DNA of 36,593 nucleotides from positions 1 through 36,593 of the forward strand of contig MPUH01000752.1 of assembly GCA_001970955.1 (NCBI GenBank), written 5' to 3'. The translations under genes were made by a program, and so were the position numbers. The stretch is from Stentor coeruleus (lineage: Eukaryota; Ciliophora; Heterotrichea; Heterotrichida; Stentoridae). This document shows positions 19,380 to 29,119 of the stretch, piece after piece; the stretch's first letter is position 1, and each line of letters opens with the position of its first letter. The notes under the pieces are model-generated. The model was given only the letters and a program-made list of their open reading frames with translations, was not told where the DNA came from and searched no databases.

Positions 19380-19581
19380 TTAATTGTCAAATCTATCCTT
19401 AATAAACTCATAAAAATTCATTATTCTTTCCATTGCAAAATCTCCAAATTTATTTTCCTCATAAAATTTTGCCACCATAAAATAATCCATATTACTATAA
19501 GCATAATACCTTTAAAGCTCAAAACCCATCTAATTCCCTCTAACTGTATATAAAAATAATTTTCTTATCTTCACCACTCAT
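19380..19581 (-). pseudogene. Short broken gene, 66 codons
   Basis: ATG 19581 opens MSGEDKKII. One extra T in the T5 run near 19550 shifts the frame, after which LYTVRGN, TAG, MGFEL, TAA, RYYAYSNMDYFMVAKFYEEN and a helical acidic end follow to TAA 19380-19382. Apart from the shift and the two stops, the length and composition are those of a small gene. If TAA/TAG are taken as Gln there is no other Gln in the frame. No intron of 15-16 nt accounts for the shift. The function is unknown. Confidence 0.45.
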
Positions 19582-19697
19582 GCCAATAAAGTTCATGCTT
19601 TAATACCCTGCTTTTCTCTTTCCCTTCATCCCCTAAGCCTATTTTCAATTGTCACTTAAACAGTAACCCACACAAAAATTCCTGAATGATGTAAAAA

Positions 19698-20585
19698 ATG
19701 GGTTCTAACAAATATACCTGGGCTCCTGAAGTATGAAACATATAGGAAGACCAAGCATTAATCGATCTCATCGACCAAATCGGGGAAAAAAAGTGGTGTA
19801 AAATCGCAAACCTCATAAACGAACAGTTCAAAAACTCTGATAAAACAGGCAAGCAGTGCAGAGAACGATGGTACAATCATCTAAACCCAAACCTAAACAA
19901 AGAAAGCTTCAACCTTGAAGACGAAATCAAAGTATTTGAATATCAAAAAAATTTTGGAAATAAGTGGTCAGAAATCGCATCACACTTCCCTGGAAGAAAT
20001 GATAATTTCATAAAAAACTGCTTCTATAGTGCTATTCGTCGAAACATAAGGAAATATAATCGTAAAAAAGTTCCTAGTAAGCAGTTAAAAGGAACAATAA
20101 GTTCATTATTAAAGAACATTCACACAAGGAAAATACTTATGAATTTCCCTGAACATGAAAATCCTGAGCCACAGAAATCTAAACTTGAAATAAGGAAAGA
20201 TGAGCAAATTGTTATAGAGAAAATTAAAGATGATAGGTTTGTTAAGCCAGAAGTTAGAGATTTCCCTATAAAAAATGAGCAGTTAATACCATCTGTGCAT
20301 ATGCCTACTAGGTTAGAGAGTATTCATAGACCAAGTCCATTGAGTATGGGTATTTTTAGAGGAATTGATGATATAACACCAAGACTCACTGCAACTATGA
20401 GCTTTGGCCTTATGCTTGATGATTATGAAACCTTGCCAGAACTTGTTCCGAGGAATATATCAATAGATCTTTGCAGAAATGATAGTGTGAAAGCAGATAG
20501 CTCGACTAAATATAAATATATATTGCCAGATTATTCACCAAGCAACTCATTCCAACATTATTTCTCTCCGAGAAATTCTAAGTAA
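19698..20585 (+). CDS. Two-repeat Myb DNA-binding protein
   Basis: Exon 1 is 19698-19730 (11 codons, MGSNKYTWAPE) and exon 2 is 19746-20585. The protein is 290 aa. The first Myb repeat spans about 8-60, with Trp8, then EKKWCKIA and RERWYNHLNP. The second spans about 63-110, with GNKWSEIASHFPGRND and IKNCFYSAIRR, its first Trp replaced by Phe. This is the R2R3 arrangement that binds DNA in the nucleus as a transcription factor. The C-terminal 150 residues are low-complexity, with Pro, Ser and charged patches. The short first exon matters: without splicing, the Myb repeats would lack a start codon and their first tryptophan. Confidence 0.9.
19731..19745 (+). other. 15-nt intron in the Myb gene
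   Basis: The sequence is GTATGAAACATATAG, phase 0. Retained, it would give an immediate TGA and then TAG. Removed, it joins TWAPE to EDQALIDLI, a correct Myb repeat beginning (W-x-x-E-E/D-D). Confidence 0.9.
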
Positions 20586-21103
20586 ATTTTACTATATGAA
20601 GATTATGTTGGGATTACAAATTTAGGTTTTTTCTTGATAGGTATTTGTTTGAGATTTATGGACTTAGAAGTTTTTATAGTGAAAATTTGTTGTATGTTTA
20701 TTTTAATTCATGGAGATTATAAGAAAATAATCAAGTAGTTAATAAGCAGAGAGAAGTGCGTTGAATAATCATAGCAGAAGATATATTGCAAGAACTTATT
20801 AGAAAATGAAGGAAATGTATATAATATAATCAGTTACTAAAAATACATGCTAAAGTCTAATTGTGAATAGATATAATTTGTTGATAGATCTAAAATGCAT
20901 ATGATCTATTATAATTTGTAAGGTTATTACTGAAGAAGAAATTAATAAGCCCATTATTTTTTATTAGGTGAATTAGTGAAAGTTATTTCTGAATAGTTTT
21001 ATCATTATATAAATAGCAAATGCTAGTAGACAATAGTCAAGCGATAATTCCTAACTAAAACTAATCATTATATAAACACTTAATATCTTGTATCAATTAT
21101 TTT
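20586..21103. other. AT-rich spacer, no gene seen
   Basis: Stops are dense on both strands, and no repeat or RNA gene was recognised. Confidence 0.5.
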
Positions 21104-21364
21104 TTAGATTCTGTATCTGGTTAACTTTCTAATAATTACACTGCTATCATGTAGCATGCATTTGGTTTCGTCATATAACCAAATTTTTAAACTCCAAGCA
21201 TTATTAACCTTAAAATACAATAACCCACAACTGCTAATAATAAATTCGTGGTAAAATAAAATATTAATCCTATAAACATTACCAACACAATAAGTGCTCA
21301 ATAATTCCAGAGCCCTAGACTGAAAATCACTATTTTTAAAATAAAATCTTTTAATTAAATTCCT
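21104..21364 (-). pseudogene. Possible gene remnant, 86 open codons without ATG
   Basis: A minus-strand frame is open from 21364 to TAA at 21104-21106, but its only possible start is a non-ATG codon. It reads SDFQSRALELLSTYCVG, FYHEFIISSCGLLYFKV and NNAWSLKIWLYDETKCMLHD, which is protein-like. Upstream in phase, past a TAA (21365-21367) and a TAG, similar sequence continues toward the 454-aa gene. It may be the 3' end of a decayed gene or a frame read with TAA/TAG as Gln. Confidence 0.3.
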
Positions 21365-21513
21365 TTATCTTTTCCCAAACTAAAATTCCCTATCATAATT
21401 TCCAAATAGCTTTTTGCAGACAAAACTTCCAAAACCTCTAAAATTTTATCTCTTAAATAATAAATCTATTATCCTCTATCTTCAAAAACCCTAAAGCCAT
21501 AATTTTCTATAAT

Positions 21514-22878
21514 ATGGCCAAAATTCTCAACGACCCAAAATCCTCATCTTTTTATAGTTCTCTTACTACTTTAGTCGTAAACACTATCCCAATGGACTCT
21601 CTTTTACAAAAAAGCCACAATTGCCAAGACACTTGTGCGATTTTTGAGCTTACAAAACAGCTTAAAAGTTTTGAACATGCAGACCTAAATTATCTTAAAA
21701 GTATTTTGGACCCAGAACATAGCCAAAACCCTATAAATTTTTTAGTTTATCTATTTTGGTATGCCCATTCTCATTGTGAGCATTCAGGACTTGAGTGTCC
21801 ATCATCATGTTGCTACCATAGTGGAGTTTTTTTTACTGGGAGCTACGATTATGCTTGTTTCGCTGGCCATAGCACACTTGAGAATATCCCAAACACCCAG
21901 TTTTACTTTACTATTGATGGGTTTAAACTATTTAAACAGTGTCCAGAGTTGGTTAAGGAAGCTAGTGATCCTCAAGAAAGTTTAGTTTGTTGCTATGTAG
22001 ATAGGATTTTATCGAATTTTGTTGCTGATGATAGTTTTGTATGCCCTGAAAAAAATTGCCAATCAGCTACAGTAAAAAGATATTGGGTCAATGCTTTGCC
22101 GAGGTCTTTGATTTTTTACGTGGATTATGATAGAGAACCTAATCTTATTGAAATACTAAGGATTATTGCTGGTTTTCCTAACAACTTTTCATCATCAGAG
22201 CTTTTCCAGAACTTTGAATCAACAAACTACACTATCGTCGGGTATTTCCTCCAATCTAAAGATAACAAATATGGGGCACTTATCTACTCAGAATCTTCAG
22301 ACAAATGGGTATTTTCTGCTGAAGGTCAACAAAGCACAAAATCTAAATATGAGTCAATCCTCCAACTGATAATTGATAACTACAAAGTACTTATGGTTTT
22401 TTATAATCAAATTAAAAATAAGCATAAAGATTGTGAACTCAAAGACACAATGTGGTTGAACTTAGAAAATAAAATTATCAAAAATCTTGGGATTTCAGAA
22501 AAAGGCTACGCAAACATAAAATCTCCATTCCAAGAGAAGTACTGGACCTGTGGCAAATGCAAAACTGTTGTTTTTTCTAATCAAATCTGTTCTTGTGGAA
22601 ATGATTTTGATATCAGCTACCTCGGATGGAAATGCTCATGTCTAAGAAAAAACCTTGAAACCACTTGTCAATGTCACAACACCCTAAGTTTGTGCGTAAT
22701 CTGCAACAAATCTTATTGCGTTTCAAAGCCTAATTCCTTAAAAATCTGCAAAACTTGTATAGACTGGACCTGTGAAATCTGCAAAGGTAAAAACACTTAC
22801 CCAAACACCATGTGTCTAAAATGCTCAAACCCTTCATCCACAGCTTTTAGCGATTTCCAATATTTAAAGCTTCCTTAG
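21514..22878 (+). CDS. Inactive USP-like protein with zinc fingers
   Basis: The 454-aa protein has a central region (about 155-310) that resembles the C-terminal half of ubiquitin-specific proteases, including the palm strand FVCPEKNCQSATVKRYWVNA and the final box KYGALIYSESSDKWVF. The position where a USP carries its catalytic His (HY or HW box) has YG, and no catalytic Cys box was found, so it is probably not a protease. The C terminus (344-440) is packed with CxxC pairs and ends in a RanBP2-type finger: Trp418, Cys420, Cys423, Cys434, Cys437. RanBP2 fingers bind ubiquitin or RNA, so a ubiquitin-reading scaffold is plausible. The layout recalls inactive USP53/54-like and plant UCH-related proteins. 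It ends in TAG, 23 bp from the convergent gene at 22902. Confidence 0.7.
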   Translation: MAKILNDPKSSSFYSSLTTLVVNTIPMDSLLQKSHNCQDTCAIFELTKQLKSFEHADLNYLKSILDPEHSQNPINFLVYLFWYAHSHCEHSGLECPSSCCYHSGVFFTGSYDYACFAGHSTLENIPNTQFYFTIDGFKLFKQCPELVKEASDPQESLVCCYVDRILSNFVADDSFVCPEKNCQSATVKRYWVNALPRSLIFYVDYDREPNLIEILRIIAGFPNNFSSSELFQNFESTNYTIVGYFLQSKDNKYGALIYSESSDKWVFSAEGQQSTKSKYESILQLIIDNYKVLMVFYNQIKNKHKDCELKDTMWLNLENKIIKNLGISEKGYANIKSPFQEKYWTCGKCKTVVFSNQICSCGNDFDISYLGWKCSCLRKNLETTCQCHNTLSLCVICNKSYCVSKPNSLKICKTCIDWTCEICKGKNTYPNTMCLKCSNPSSTAFSDFQYLKLP

Positions 22879-22901
22879 TCTTAATTTTAACGATTTTAAG
22901 T

Positions 22902-23309
22902 TTAACTATTTGGGAGTTTTTCAAGTTCTTTACGCACAAAACTCATGTAAGCATCTTTACTATCTGGGCTTATCCCTTTGGTTGTGTGGTAAACCCATTC
23001 TTCTGGAGATGATACAATTTTGAACCCGAGTTCCTCAAGAATGAACTTATCACTTCCTTCAGAAACAGCTTTTCTTAGTTTGTCATGATATATAGGGACG
23101 AGATCTTGAGATTGAGGGATGATTTTATTGGGATCCACAGGCTGATATTCTGTTTCAAGAGCTTTTCTTTTAGCTTCAGTTTTTTTCCATCTGTAGTAAG
23201 CAATGAAAATGCTTACTGAGAAGATTATTGATGACGCTTTTAGGACAAACATATGCTCATTTTGGGGCTCCCAACCTGGAGGGTACCTACGAGTAAAAAA
23301 TCTACGCAT
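22902..23309 (-). CDS. Small single-pass, probably mitochondrial protein
   Basis: This 135-aa protein starts MRRFFTRRYPPGWEP, an Arg-rich N terminus suited to mitochondrial targeting. One membrane segment follows (about 22-40), then a basic stretch and a soluble acidic/helical domain. This resembles lineage-specific accessory subunits of ciliate respiratory complexes, but no family was recognised. It is convergent with the 454-aa gene. Confidence 0.65.
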   Translation of the reverse strand: MRRFFTRRYPPGWEPQNEHMFVLKASSIIFSVSIFIAYYRWKKTEAKRKALETEYQPVDPNKIIPQSQDLVPIYHDKLRKAVSEGSDKFILEELGFKIVSSPEEWVYHTTKGISPDSKDAYMSFVRKELEKLPNS

Positions 23310-23652
23310 GATGGAAGAGTATATAAATGAAGTTTTTGAGCTTCTAATGTATGAGTAAAAATCTACACCTGACAGGAGAGTATATATATGAAGTTTTGGA
23401 GTTCAAAAATTGAAGGGTATCTAGTGGAAATATACATATGATTAAAGAGTATATGAATGAAACTTTTGAGATTTTGGAAATATAATTGGGGGAATTTATT
23501 TTGAAAGGTTAAGGATAAGGATTTATTAATTTTATAGGTTGAAATATATTCAATATTCCTAAGTTTTAATATTTATATCAATTAATCCTTCTTAGTTAAT
23601 TTCAACTAGAATCTCTTAAATAATTCAAGCACTTAAGTGCATAAATACTGGC

Positions 23653-23927
23653 GAAAATTATATTATTTAACTCTATTACATTTTTTAAGCCTCTTCGCAA
23701 TATACTCCTCAATAGTATCAGGCTATTTAAAATGGGCACTTTCATTCTTACTAGATTCTCAAAAAACACAATCATCGGCATCTTTGATANTGAAAATTAT
23801 ATTATTTAACTCTATTACATTTTTCAAGCCTCTTCGCAATATACTCCTCAATAGTATCAGGCTTTTAAAATGGGCACTTTCATTCTTACTAGATTCTCAA
23901 AAAACACAATCATCGGCATCTTTGATA
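23653..23927. repeat. 137-bp direct copy flanking a single N
   Basis: Bases 23653-23789 recur at 23792-23927, with N at 23790. The copies differ by one substitution and one A insertion/deletion. The first copy keeps the minus frame of the broken gene here in phase; the second shifts it. This is probably unmerged contig ends or two haplotypes. Confidence 0.75.
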
Positions 23928-24045
23928 TTTTATCCAGAAGCCTTAACCTTGGCAACCTTAACAAAGTAATCCTTAGCCCGGTTAGNATTTTATCCAGAAG
24001 CCTTAACCTTGGCAACCTTAACAAAGTAATCCTTAGCCCGGTTAG
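23927..24045. repeat. 59-bp direct copy flanking a single N
   Basis: Bases 23927-23985 and 23987-24045 are identical, with N at 23986. It lies immediately next to another N junction, so this 400-bp stretch of the assembly is unreliable. Confidence 0.8.
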
Positions 24046-25257
24046 TATAAATATTCATCTTATCCCTAGCTTTATCTTCATTATGAGTATTTTTCCTAAA
24101 AATATCATTGTCATAATCTTCTATCATTAGTATCTCTATATCAACCGAAGTTACTTCAGGATTAATTTTTGTGATCATTTTAATAACAATTAGAACTTTT
24201 TTTTATTTTAACTGACTCTATTAGTATTTTATCAAAATTTTTCATTTTGAATTTTTCTTCATTTATAGGCCTTGGGCTTGTGGGAAAATTATATTAATCA
24301 TACTATCTTTGTTAGATAAGGAATTAGAAAATTAATTTAGAGAAAAAATCGTTTAATGATACTAGGTTTATGATTTCATTGAACGCTAAGGACTGCTCTT
24401 CCTCAAAATCCAATAAGTTGTTTGATTTATTATGGTTTTCATAGAATTGATTGTCGCCATTTAAATAAAGAGTCTTGAGCTGAGGTTTGGCTGAGTTGCT
24501 TTTTTATATTTAATCTAATTCGTTTTAATTTTGAAAATCTTTAAGTAATCTTTAACAATCTTTGCAATTTGATTTTTGAGTTCGGCTTCGTCTAGCTGGT
24601 TTCAGTTCTATTCATAAGTCTCTTGCATGAGTTTATAGTTTTTAATTTTGTTAAGATAGCTTTCTGATAAAATTTTTATATGATTATCTTTATAAGAAAC
24701 ATTTGACTTATTACAAGATAATTTATTAATGAAGTAAAGTTCAAAAAAATATATTATTTGTGAAAGATTATCAAATACAACTTTTAGGTACTAAAGTGAA
24801 AAATCATTGATTTTTATCATATGATGTACTTCTTTACAATAAAAATGCATGCAAATTCTAGTATTTTGTGTTTGAAGCTATGCTTTTATTATATTTGAGA
24901 TTTTAAATATTTTTGTTTAGATTTAACAATAATACTTCAGTCTAATTGCATCATGATTATTTAAAGTTGATTATATGTAAACCTTAAAAATAAGCCCTTA
25001 TCTTATATATTTCTAAATGACCAATAGTCTCTATATCATATTATTTATATTACATATAATACCTCATTTATGCCTTTCAAAAAATCCCTTAATTTAATAC
25101 AATTTAACTTTGAAATATATTAATAAGAATATCATCTAATACAAATTCTCCTTTCTTACCAATAAATCAATCAAAATTTATCATATCATAACCTGGTAAA
25201 TGCTTATATCCTTTAACTTCTCTCTATTTTTAAAATCTTAAATAATATAATTTCATA

Positions 25258-25974
25258 TTAAAAAATACTGCAAGCTCTACAAAATACCAAGTTTTCGTGA
25301 TCCTCAATAACAAGTCCAGCATTAAATGCAGGCTTTTTAATCCTAACCCCTTCAACCATACCTCCATCATTTTCCCTAATTTTATTCCTAATCATCTCTT
25401 CAGTAAACTCCAGTCTTTTCTCCAAAGATTTCATAGAATCCTTTATATCGCATAAAGTACTATAAATATCCTCACTAAGCTTACGATCAGTATGCGCTGA
25501 AAATGTATTTGATACACTTGATCTACGTTCAGGCGATGAAAACATGCTTCTTATTCTTGTGGTTTCAAGTTTTGACCTATTTTTTTCTTCAATAGCTTCA
25601 GTAAGTTCAGTGCGAAGGATTGAAAAGTTATGTTTAAAGACTTGAACATCTTCGTGAAGGGTCTTATTGGTATTTATAAAATCTGATGATACTGTTTTTA
25701 ATAGTTTTAATGAGTCTAGAACTTGGCTACTAACTTTTTTGGTTTTTTCAGTGTATTTTGTTGTGTTGTTTGAAGTCTCAGTTGAGAGCTCAGTGAAAAT
25801 ATTTGAGATGCGTTTCCCAGTTTTAATTTTTTTTGAATTTTTTGGAGAAATCAGGGTGTTTCTTTCGGTTCTGGACCTTTGAGGGATTGATTTTCTCCCT
25901 GAAGTCACTTGAGTTTTCCTTTTATTTTTAACTTTTCTTGTTAGCGTTTCAGGGCCTGATGCTCGGATATTCAT
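25258..25974 (-). CDS. Coiled-coil protein, unknown function
   Basis: The 238-aa protein has a basic Ser/Thr-rich N terminus (about 1-60, RKVKNKRKTQVTSGRKSIPQ), then long amphipathic helices (about 65-140 and 160-200) typical of a coiled coil, and an unusual hydrophobic-Cys end FCRACSIF. The C-terminal CSIF recalls a CaaX box (Cys four residues from the end), so prenylation is possible. No domain was recognised. Confidence 0.65.
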   Translation of the reverse strand: MNIRASGPETLTRKVKNKRKTQVTSGRKSIPQRSRTERNTLISPKNSKKIKTGKRISNIFTELSTETSNNTTKYTEKTKKVSSQVLDSLKLLKTVSSDFINTNKTLHEDVQVFKHNFSILRTELTEAIEEKNRSKLETTRIRSMFSSPERRSSVSNTFSAHTDRKLSEDIYSTLCDIKDSMKSLEKRLEFTEEMIRNKIRENDGGMVEGVRIKKPAFNAGLVIEDHENLVFCRACSIF

Positions 25975-26142
25975 TTTTTATAATGGACAGGTTTTTTGTC
26001 TTATGCCTATGTAATAATATTATAGATGAGAGATTATGAACTATTATGAAAGATTTATATGAGAATATATACAAAATTATGCGTATCTTAGTATTTTAAG
26101 CTATAATCTTATGATCTAAGATGATTTTCTTTAAAAAAAAAT

Positions 26143-26406
26143 ACACTGATATGCTTTAGACGAAGAACTAAGGGCTTATTGCTTAAATAATATGATTATT
26201 ATGCATTTAAAGACTTTAAAAGACACTATTCGTTTCCAGATACATCAAATTTCATGCTTGAGAATATTTTACTATTCGATAAAGCTGAAGATCGGCTCGA
26301 CAAATGTATGGATATATTCCTTTGCCTTCTAGGAGTTGATTCTGGGACTGTTGTCGGAAGGCAAATTTCAGAAGACTTAGATATTGTCACTGAATTACAG
26401 CATTGA
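26143..26406 (+). pseudogene. Gene remnant with one internal TAA
   Basis: On the plus strand, codons 26191-26403 are fully open and read YYAFKDFKRHYSFPDTSNFM, LLFDKAEDRLDKCMDIFLCL and VDSGTVVGRQISEDLDIVTE, ending in TGA 26404-26406. In phase upstream is TAA 26188-26190, preceded by further protein-like codons. No ATG or intron gives a normal gene start. The high Asp, Glu and Gly content supports coding origin. Confidence 0.4.
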
Positions 26407-27002
26407 AAATTTTTCAAGTAGTTTATTCTGCATATCTTTTACATTTTGTTTTCTTCAAACATTTATTACAACGATTTTATTTAAAAATGCATTTTAGTAA
26501 AGATTTTATTATCGAAAACCTTTAAAATTGTTATAGCAAAGATGTGACAGAGTTAGCTGAAAAAAGCAGCATAGTTTACAAGTAAGAAGTATCGGCATGG
26601 CATTACCAAATAGTATAAACAGAGGATAACTAAAGATGCAACCGAAGATGTAAACGATCTGGCTGCCTAAGATTTTTTTAACCTATTTTGGGAATTTTAT
26701 ATTAAAGGATTTTGATTAAAAGTATAAATAGTAATAACTAAGATTTCACAACAACAAAAATCATAAAATACGATTTAATAAAATAAATATGATTAAGCAT
26801 CCTATAGATGCATTAAAAATAATACTCAAGACTAAATAAGATAGCTTACTCTGAAATTTTACCATTAAGCTTGCCGTATATATAAAATATAAGATAAAAA
26901 TAATATTATAAGAAGTTTGATATTGAATTACACATATTTTGAAGTGTAAGTTGATTTATTTATAATCAAATATAATATTTCCTATACTCTTCGATAATAT
27001 CA
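26407..27002. other. AT-rich spacer
   Basis: Beyond the remnant's TGA the same frame continues with TAA-interrupted, weakly protein-like sequence (for example KDVTELAEKSSIVYK). No gene can be supported. Confidence 0.4.
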
Positions 27003-27323
27003 TAAACTAATAAACCATAAGTATTTTACTTTTAATCTCAAATATGCAAACTGCATTTTTGGCATGATTATTACCTGAATCAACCAAAAATCTTAAAAAA
27101 TGTCATTGCTAAAAACTATAAATATTTTTAGCATCAAATAAAGTAAATACAAAAAATTACTNTAAACTAATAAACCATAAGTATTTTACTTTTAATCTCA
27201 AATATGCAAACTGCATTTTTGGCATGGTTATTATACCTGAATCAACCAAAAATCTTAAAAATTGTCATTGCTAAAAACTATAAATATTTTTAGCATCAAA
27301 TAAAGTAAATACAAAAAATTACT
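27003..27323. repeat. About 160-bp direct copy flanking a single N
   Basis: Bases 27003-27161 recur at 27163-27323 with a few substitutions and a 2-base insertion, separated by N at 27162. This is likely an unmerged overlap between haplotypes, just upstream of the NAPRT gene. Confidence 0.75.
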
Positions 27324-27500
27324 TCATTAAAAAGATTTTATAAATATACCCCTTGAAAAATTATAAGCACTAATAGCTTTAACATGTTTGAGTATTTATA
27401 AATCGAAGGCTTTATGTTTTCTTTATATAAACTTGAAATGTTTTAAAAAATAACCATTTCTATTGAAATCTGAATAAATTACGATATCAAGATTTTATAA

Positions 27501-29072
27501 ATGGAAGTGCCAAGAAACCAATATATACGCCCTTTGCTCACGGACATGTACCAATTAACAATGTGCTATGCATATTGGAAAAACAACCACCATAATGACC
27601 CTGCAGTTTTTGATGCTTTTTTCAGAAAGTGTCCATTTAAAGGCGAATATGCAGTTTTTGGCGGAGTTTCAGAGATTGTTGAGCTTTTAAAAAACTTCAA
27701 GTTCAATGAAGCTGAGGTTGATTATATTAGATTTTTGATGCCCCATGCTGAAGAAGAGTTTTTTATATATTTAGCTTCGATTGATGCTTCTCAGCTCAAA
27801 GTGTGGATTGTACCTGACGGGACAATTGTCTTTCCTAGAATAAATCTGATTCGTGTTGAAGGCCCATTAGCTATTGCCCAACTATGTGAAACGACACTCT
27901 TGGTACTATGTAACTTTGCCTCACTTATCACTACTAATGCTGCAAGGTTCCGAAAAGCGGCTGGTTCAGACAAACACTTGTCAGAGTTCGGAACTCGTCG
28001 GGCACAAGGTACCGATGGGGCAATGACTGCTAGTAAATACAGTTATGTTGGAGGTTTTGATAGTACAAGCAATCTTCTTGCAGGGATGATTCATAAAATC
28101 CCAACCATTGGCACCCATGCTCATGCTTATGTCGTTTGCTATTCAGGACCCAAGGACTTATCAACAAGAATTTTCAAAGATATCGACCTTTATGATCATG
28201 CTGACAAGTATCGTAAAGAAAATAATTTAAAGACCAATGATGGGGAATTAGCAGCATTTGTCAGCTATGCTATAGCTTACCCTGATAAATTCCTCGCTCT
28301 TGTTGATACATATGATACTCTATCAAGTGGGGTACCTAATTTTATATGTGTAGCTTTAGCGCTTAATGAAGTAGGTCACAAAGCTTATGGTATTCGACTT
28401 GACTCTGGAGATTTAGCATATTTGTCTATAGAATCAAGAAAACTTTTCAGACAATATGCTGCAAAGTACTCAGTGGATTTTGATAAACTAATGATTGTTG
28501 CTAGTAATGATATTAATGAAGGGGTATTAAGATCACTTAATATCCAGGGCCATGAGATCAACGCATTTGGCATTGGGACAAATTTAGTCACATGCCAAGC
28601 TCAACCTGCTTTAGGTATGGTTTATAAGCTAGTAGAAGTTAGAAACACCCCAAGAATAAAAATTTCTAATGAAAAAGACAAAATTACAATACCATGTCAG
28701 AAAAAAGCTTTTAGGTTGTATGGAAGTGATGGAATTGCTATTTGTGATATTATGAGTAGATCTTCTGACCCTGAGCCAGAAATTGGCAAGAAAATCATGG
28801 CAAGAAGCCCGCTTGATGAGAAAAAAAGGATGTTTGTGGTCCCAAGCAAGGTAGAAGCTATTAATGAACTATTTTGGGATGGGCAATTAGTAAGAGATGT
28901 GCCAAGTTTATCAGAAAGCAGGGACAGGCTTATCGCACAACTAAAAAGCATCAGGAGTGATATTACTAGAGAAACTAACCCAACACCTTATAAGGTGTCT
29001 TTGACTTCTGGCCTTTATGATTATATGATGTATCTTTGGGATATGGAAGTTCCGATCCGTGAGTTCCAATAA
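27501..29072 (+). CDS. NAPRT: Nicotinate phosphoribosyltransferase
   Basis: The 523-aa, single-exon protein catalyses the first step of the Preiss-Handler route: nicotinate plus PRPP to nicotinate mononucleotide, with ATP hydrolysis. Family marks are LLTDMYQLTMCYAYW near the N terminus, LSEFGTRRAQG (160-170) followed by GGFDSTSNLLAG, GTHAHAY (204-210), GIRLDSGDLAYLS and FGIGTNLVT. The length fits the eukaryotic enzyme (human about 538 aa). It is cytosolic, with no targeting sequence. It is the first of three same-strand genes with tiny gaps (47 bp to RPB7). Confidence 0.97.
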   Translation: MEVPRNQYIRPLLTDMYQLTMCYAYWKNNHHNDPAVFDAFFRKCPFKGEYAVFGGVSEIVELLKNFKFNEAEVDYIRFLMPHAEEEFFIYLASIDASQLKVWIVPDGTIVFPRINLIRVEGPLAIAQLCETTLLVLCNFASLITTNAARFRKAAGSDKHLSEFGTRRAQGTDGAMTASKYSYVGGFDSTSNLLAGMIHKIPTIGTHAHAYVVCYSGPKDLSTRIFKDIDLYDHADKYRKENNLKTNDGELAAFVSYAIAYPDKFLALVDTYDTLSSGVPNFICVALALNEVGHKAYGIRLDSGDLAYLSIESRKLFRQYAAKYSVDFDKLMIVASNDINEGVLRSLNIQGHEINAFGIGTNLVTCQAQPALGMVYKLVEVRNTPRIKISNEKDKITIPCQKKAFRLYGSDGIAICDIMSRSSDPEPEIGKKIMARSPLDEKKRMFVVPSKVEAINELFWDGQLVRDVPSLSESRDRLIAQLKSIRSDITRETNPTPYKVSLTSGLYDYMMYLWDMEVPIREFQ

Positions 29073-29119
29073 TAGTTTATTTTTTCTATAATATATCTTA
29101 TAGTATCCCAGCGAGGATA

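Larger units (their letters stand above)
23653..25010 (-). pseudogene. Long broken gene, helical protein
   Basis: Coding-like minus-strand sequence extends for about 1.3 kb. The cleanest part is 23990-24178 (62 codons from ATG: PEVTSVDIEILMIEDYDND and YTNRAKDYFVKVAKVKA). Other open runs are TLYLNGDNQFYENHNKSNNL followed by DFEEEQSLAFNEIINLVSLN (about 24330-24480), FPTSPRPINEEKFKMKNFDK (24225-24290), LKNQIAKIVKDYLKIF (about 24550-24590) and KPDTIEEYIAKR (about 23840). They are separated by TAA and TAG, two TGA, and shifts at A runs. From 24600 to 25010 a single frame has about seven TAA/TAG and no frameshift. The two N junctions fall inside it. It is a decayed gene or a recoded gene with assembly damage. 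No family is recognised. Confidence 0.5.

Noticed and set aside
23637..24130. Plus-strand frames of 110 and 86 codons running through N
   Set aside because: Both cross the single-N junctions and read the duplicated copies twice. They are assembly products antisense to the better minus-strand frame.
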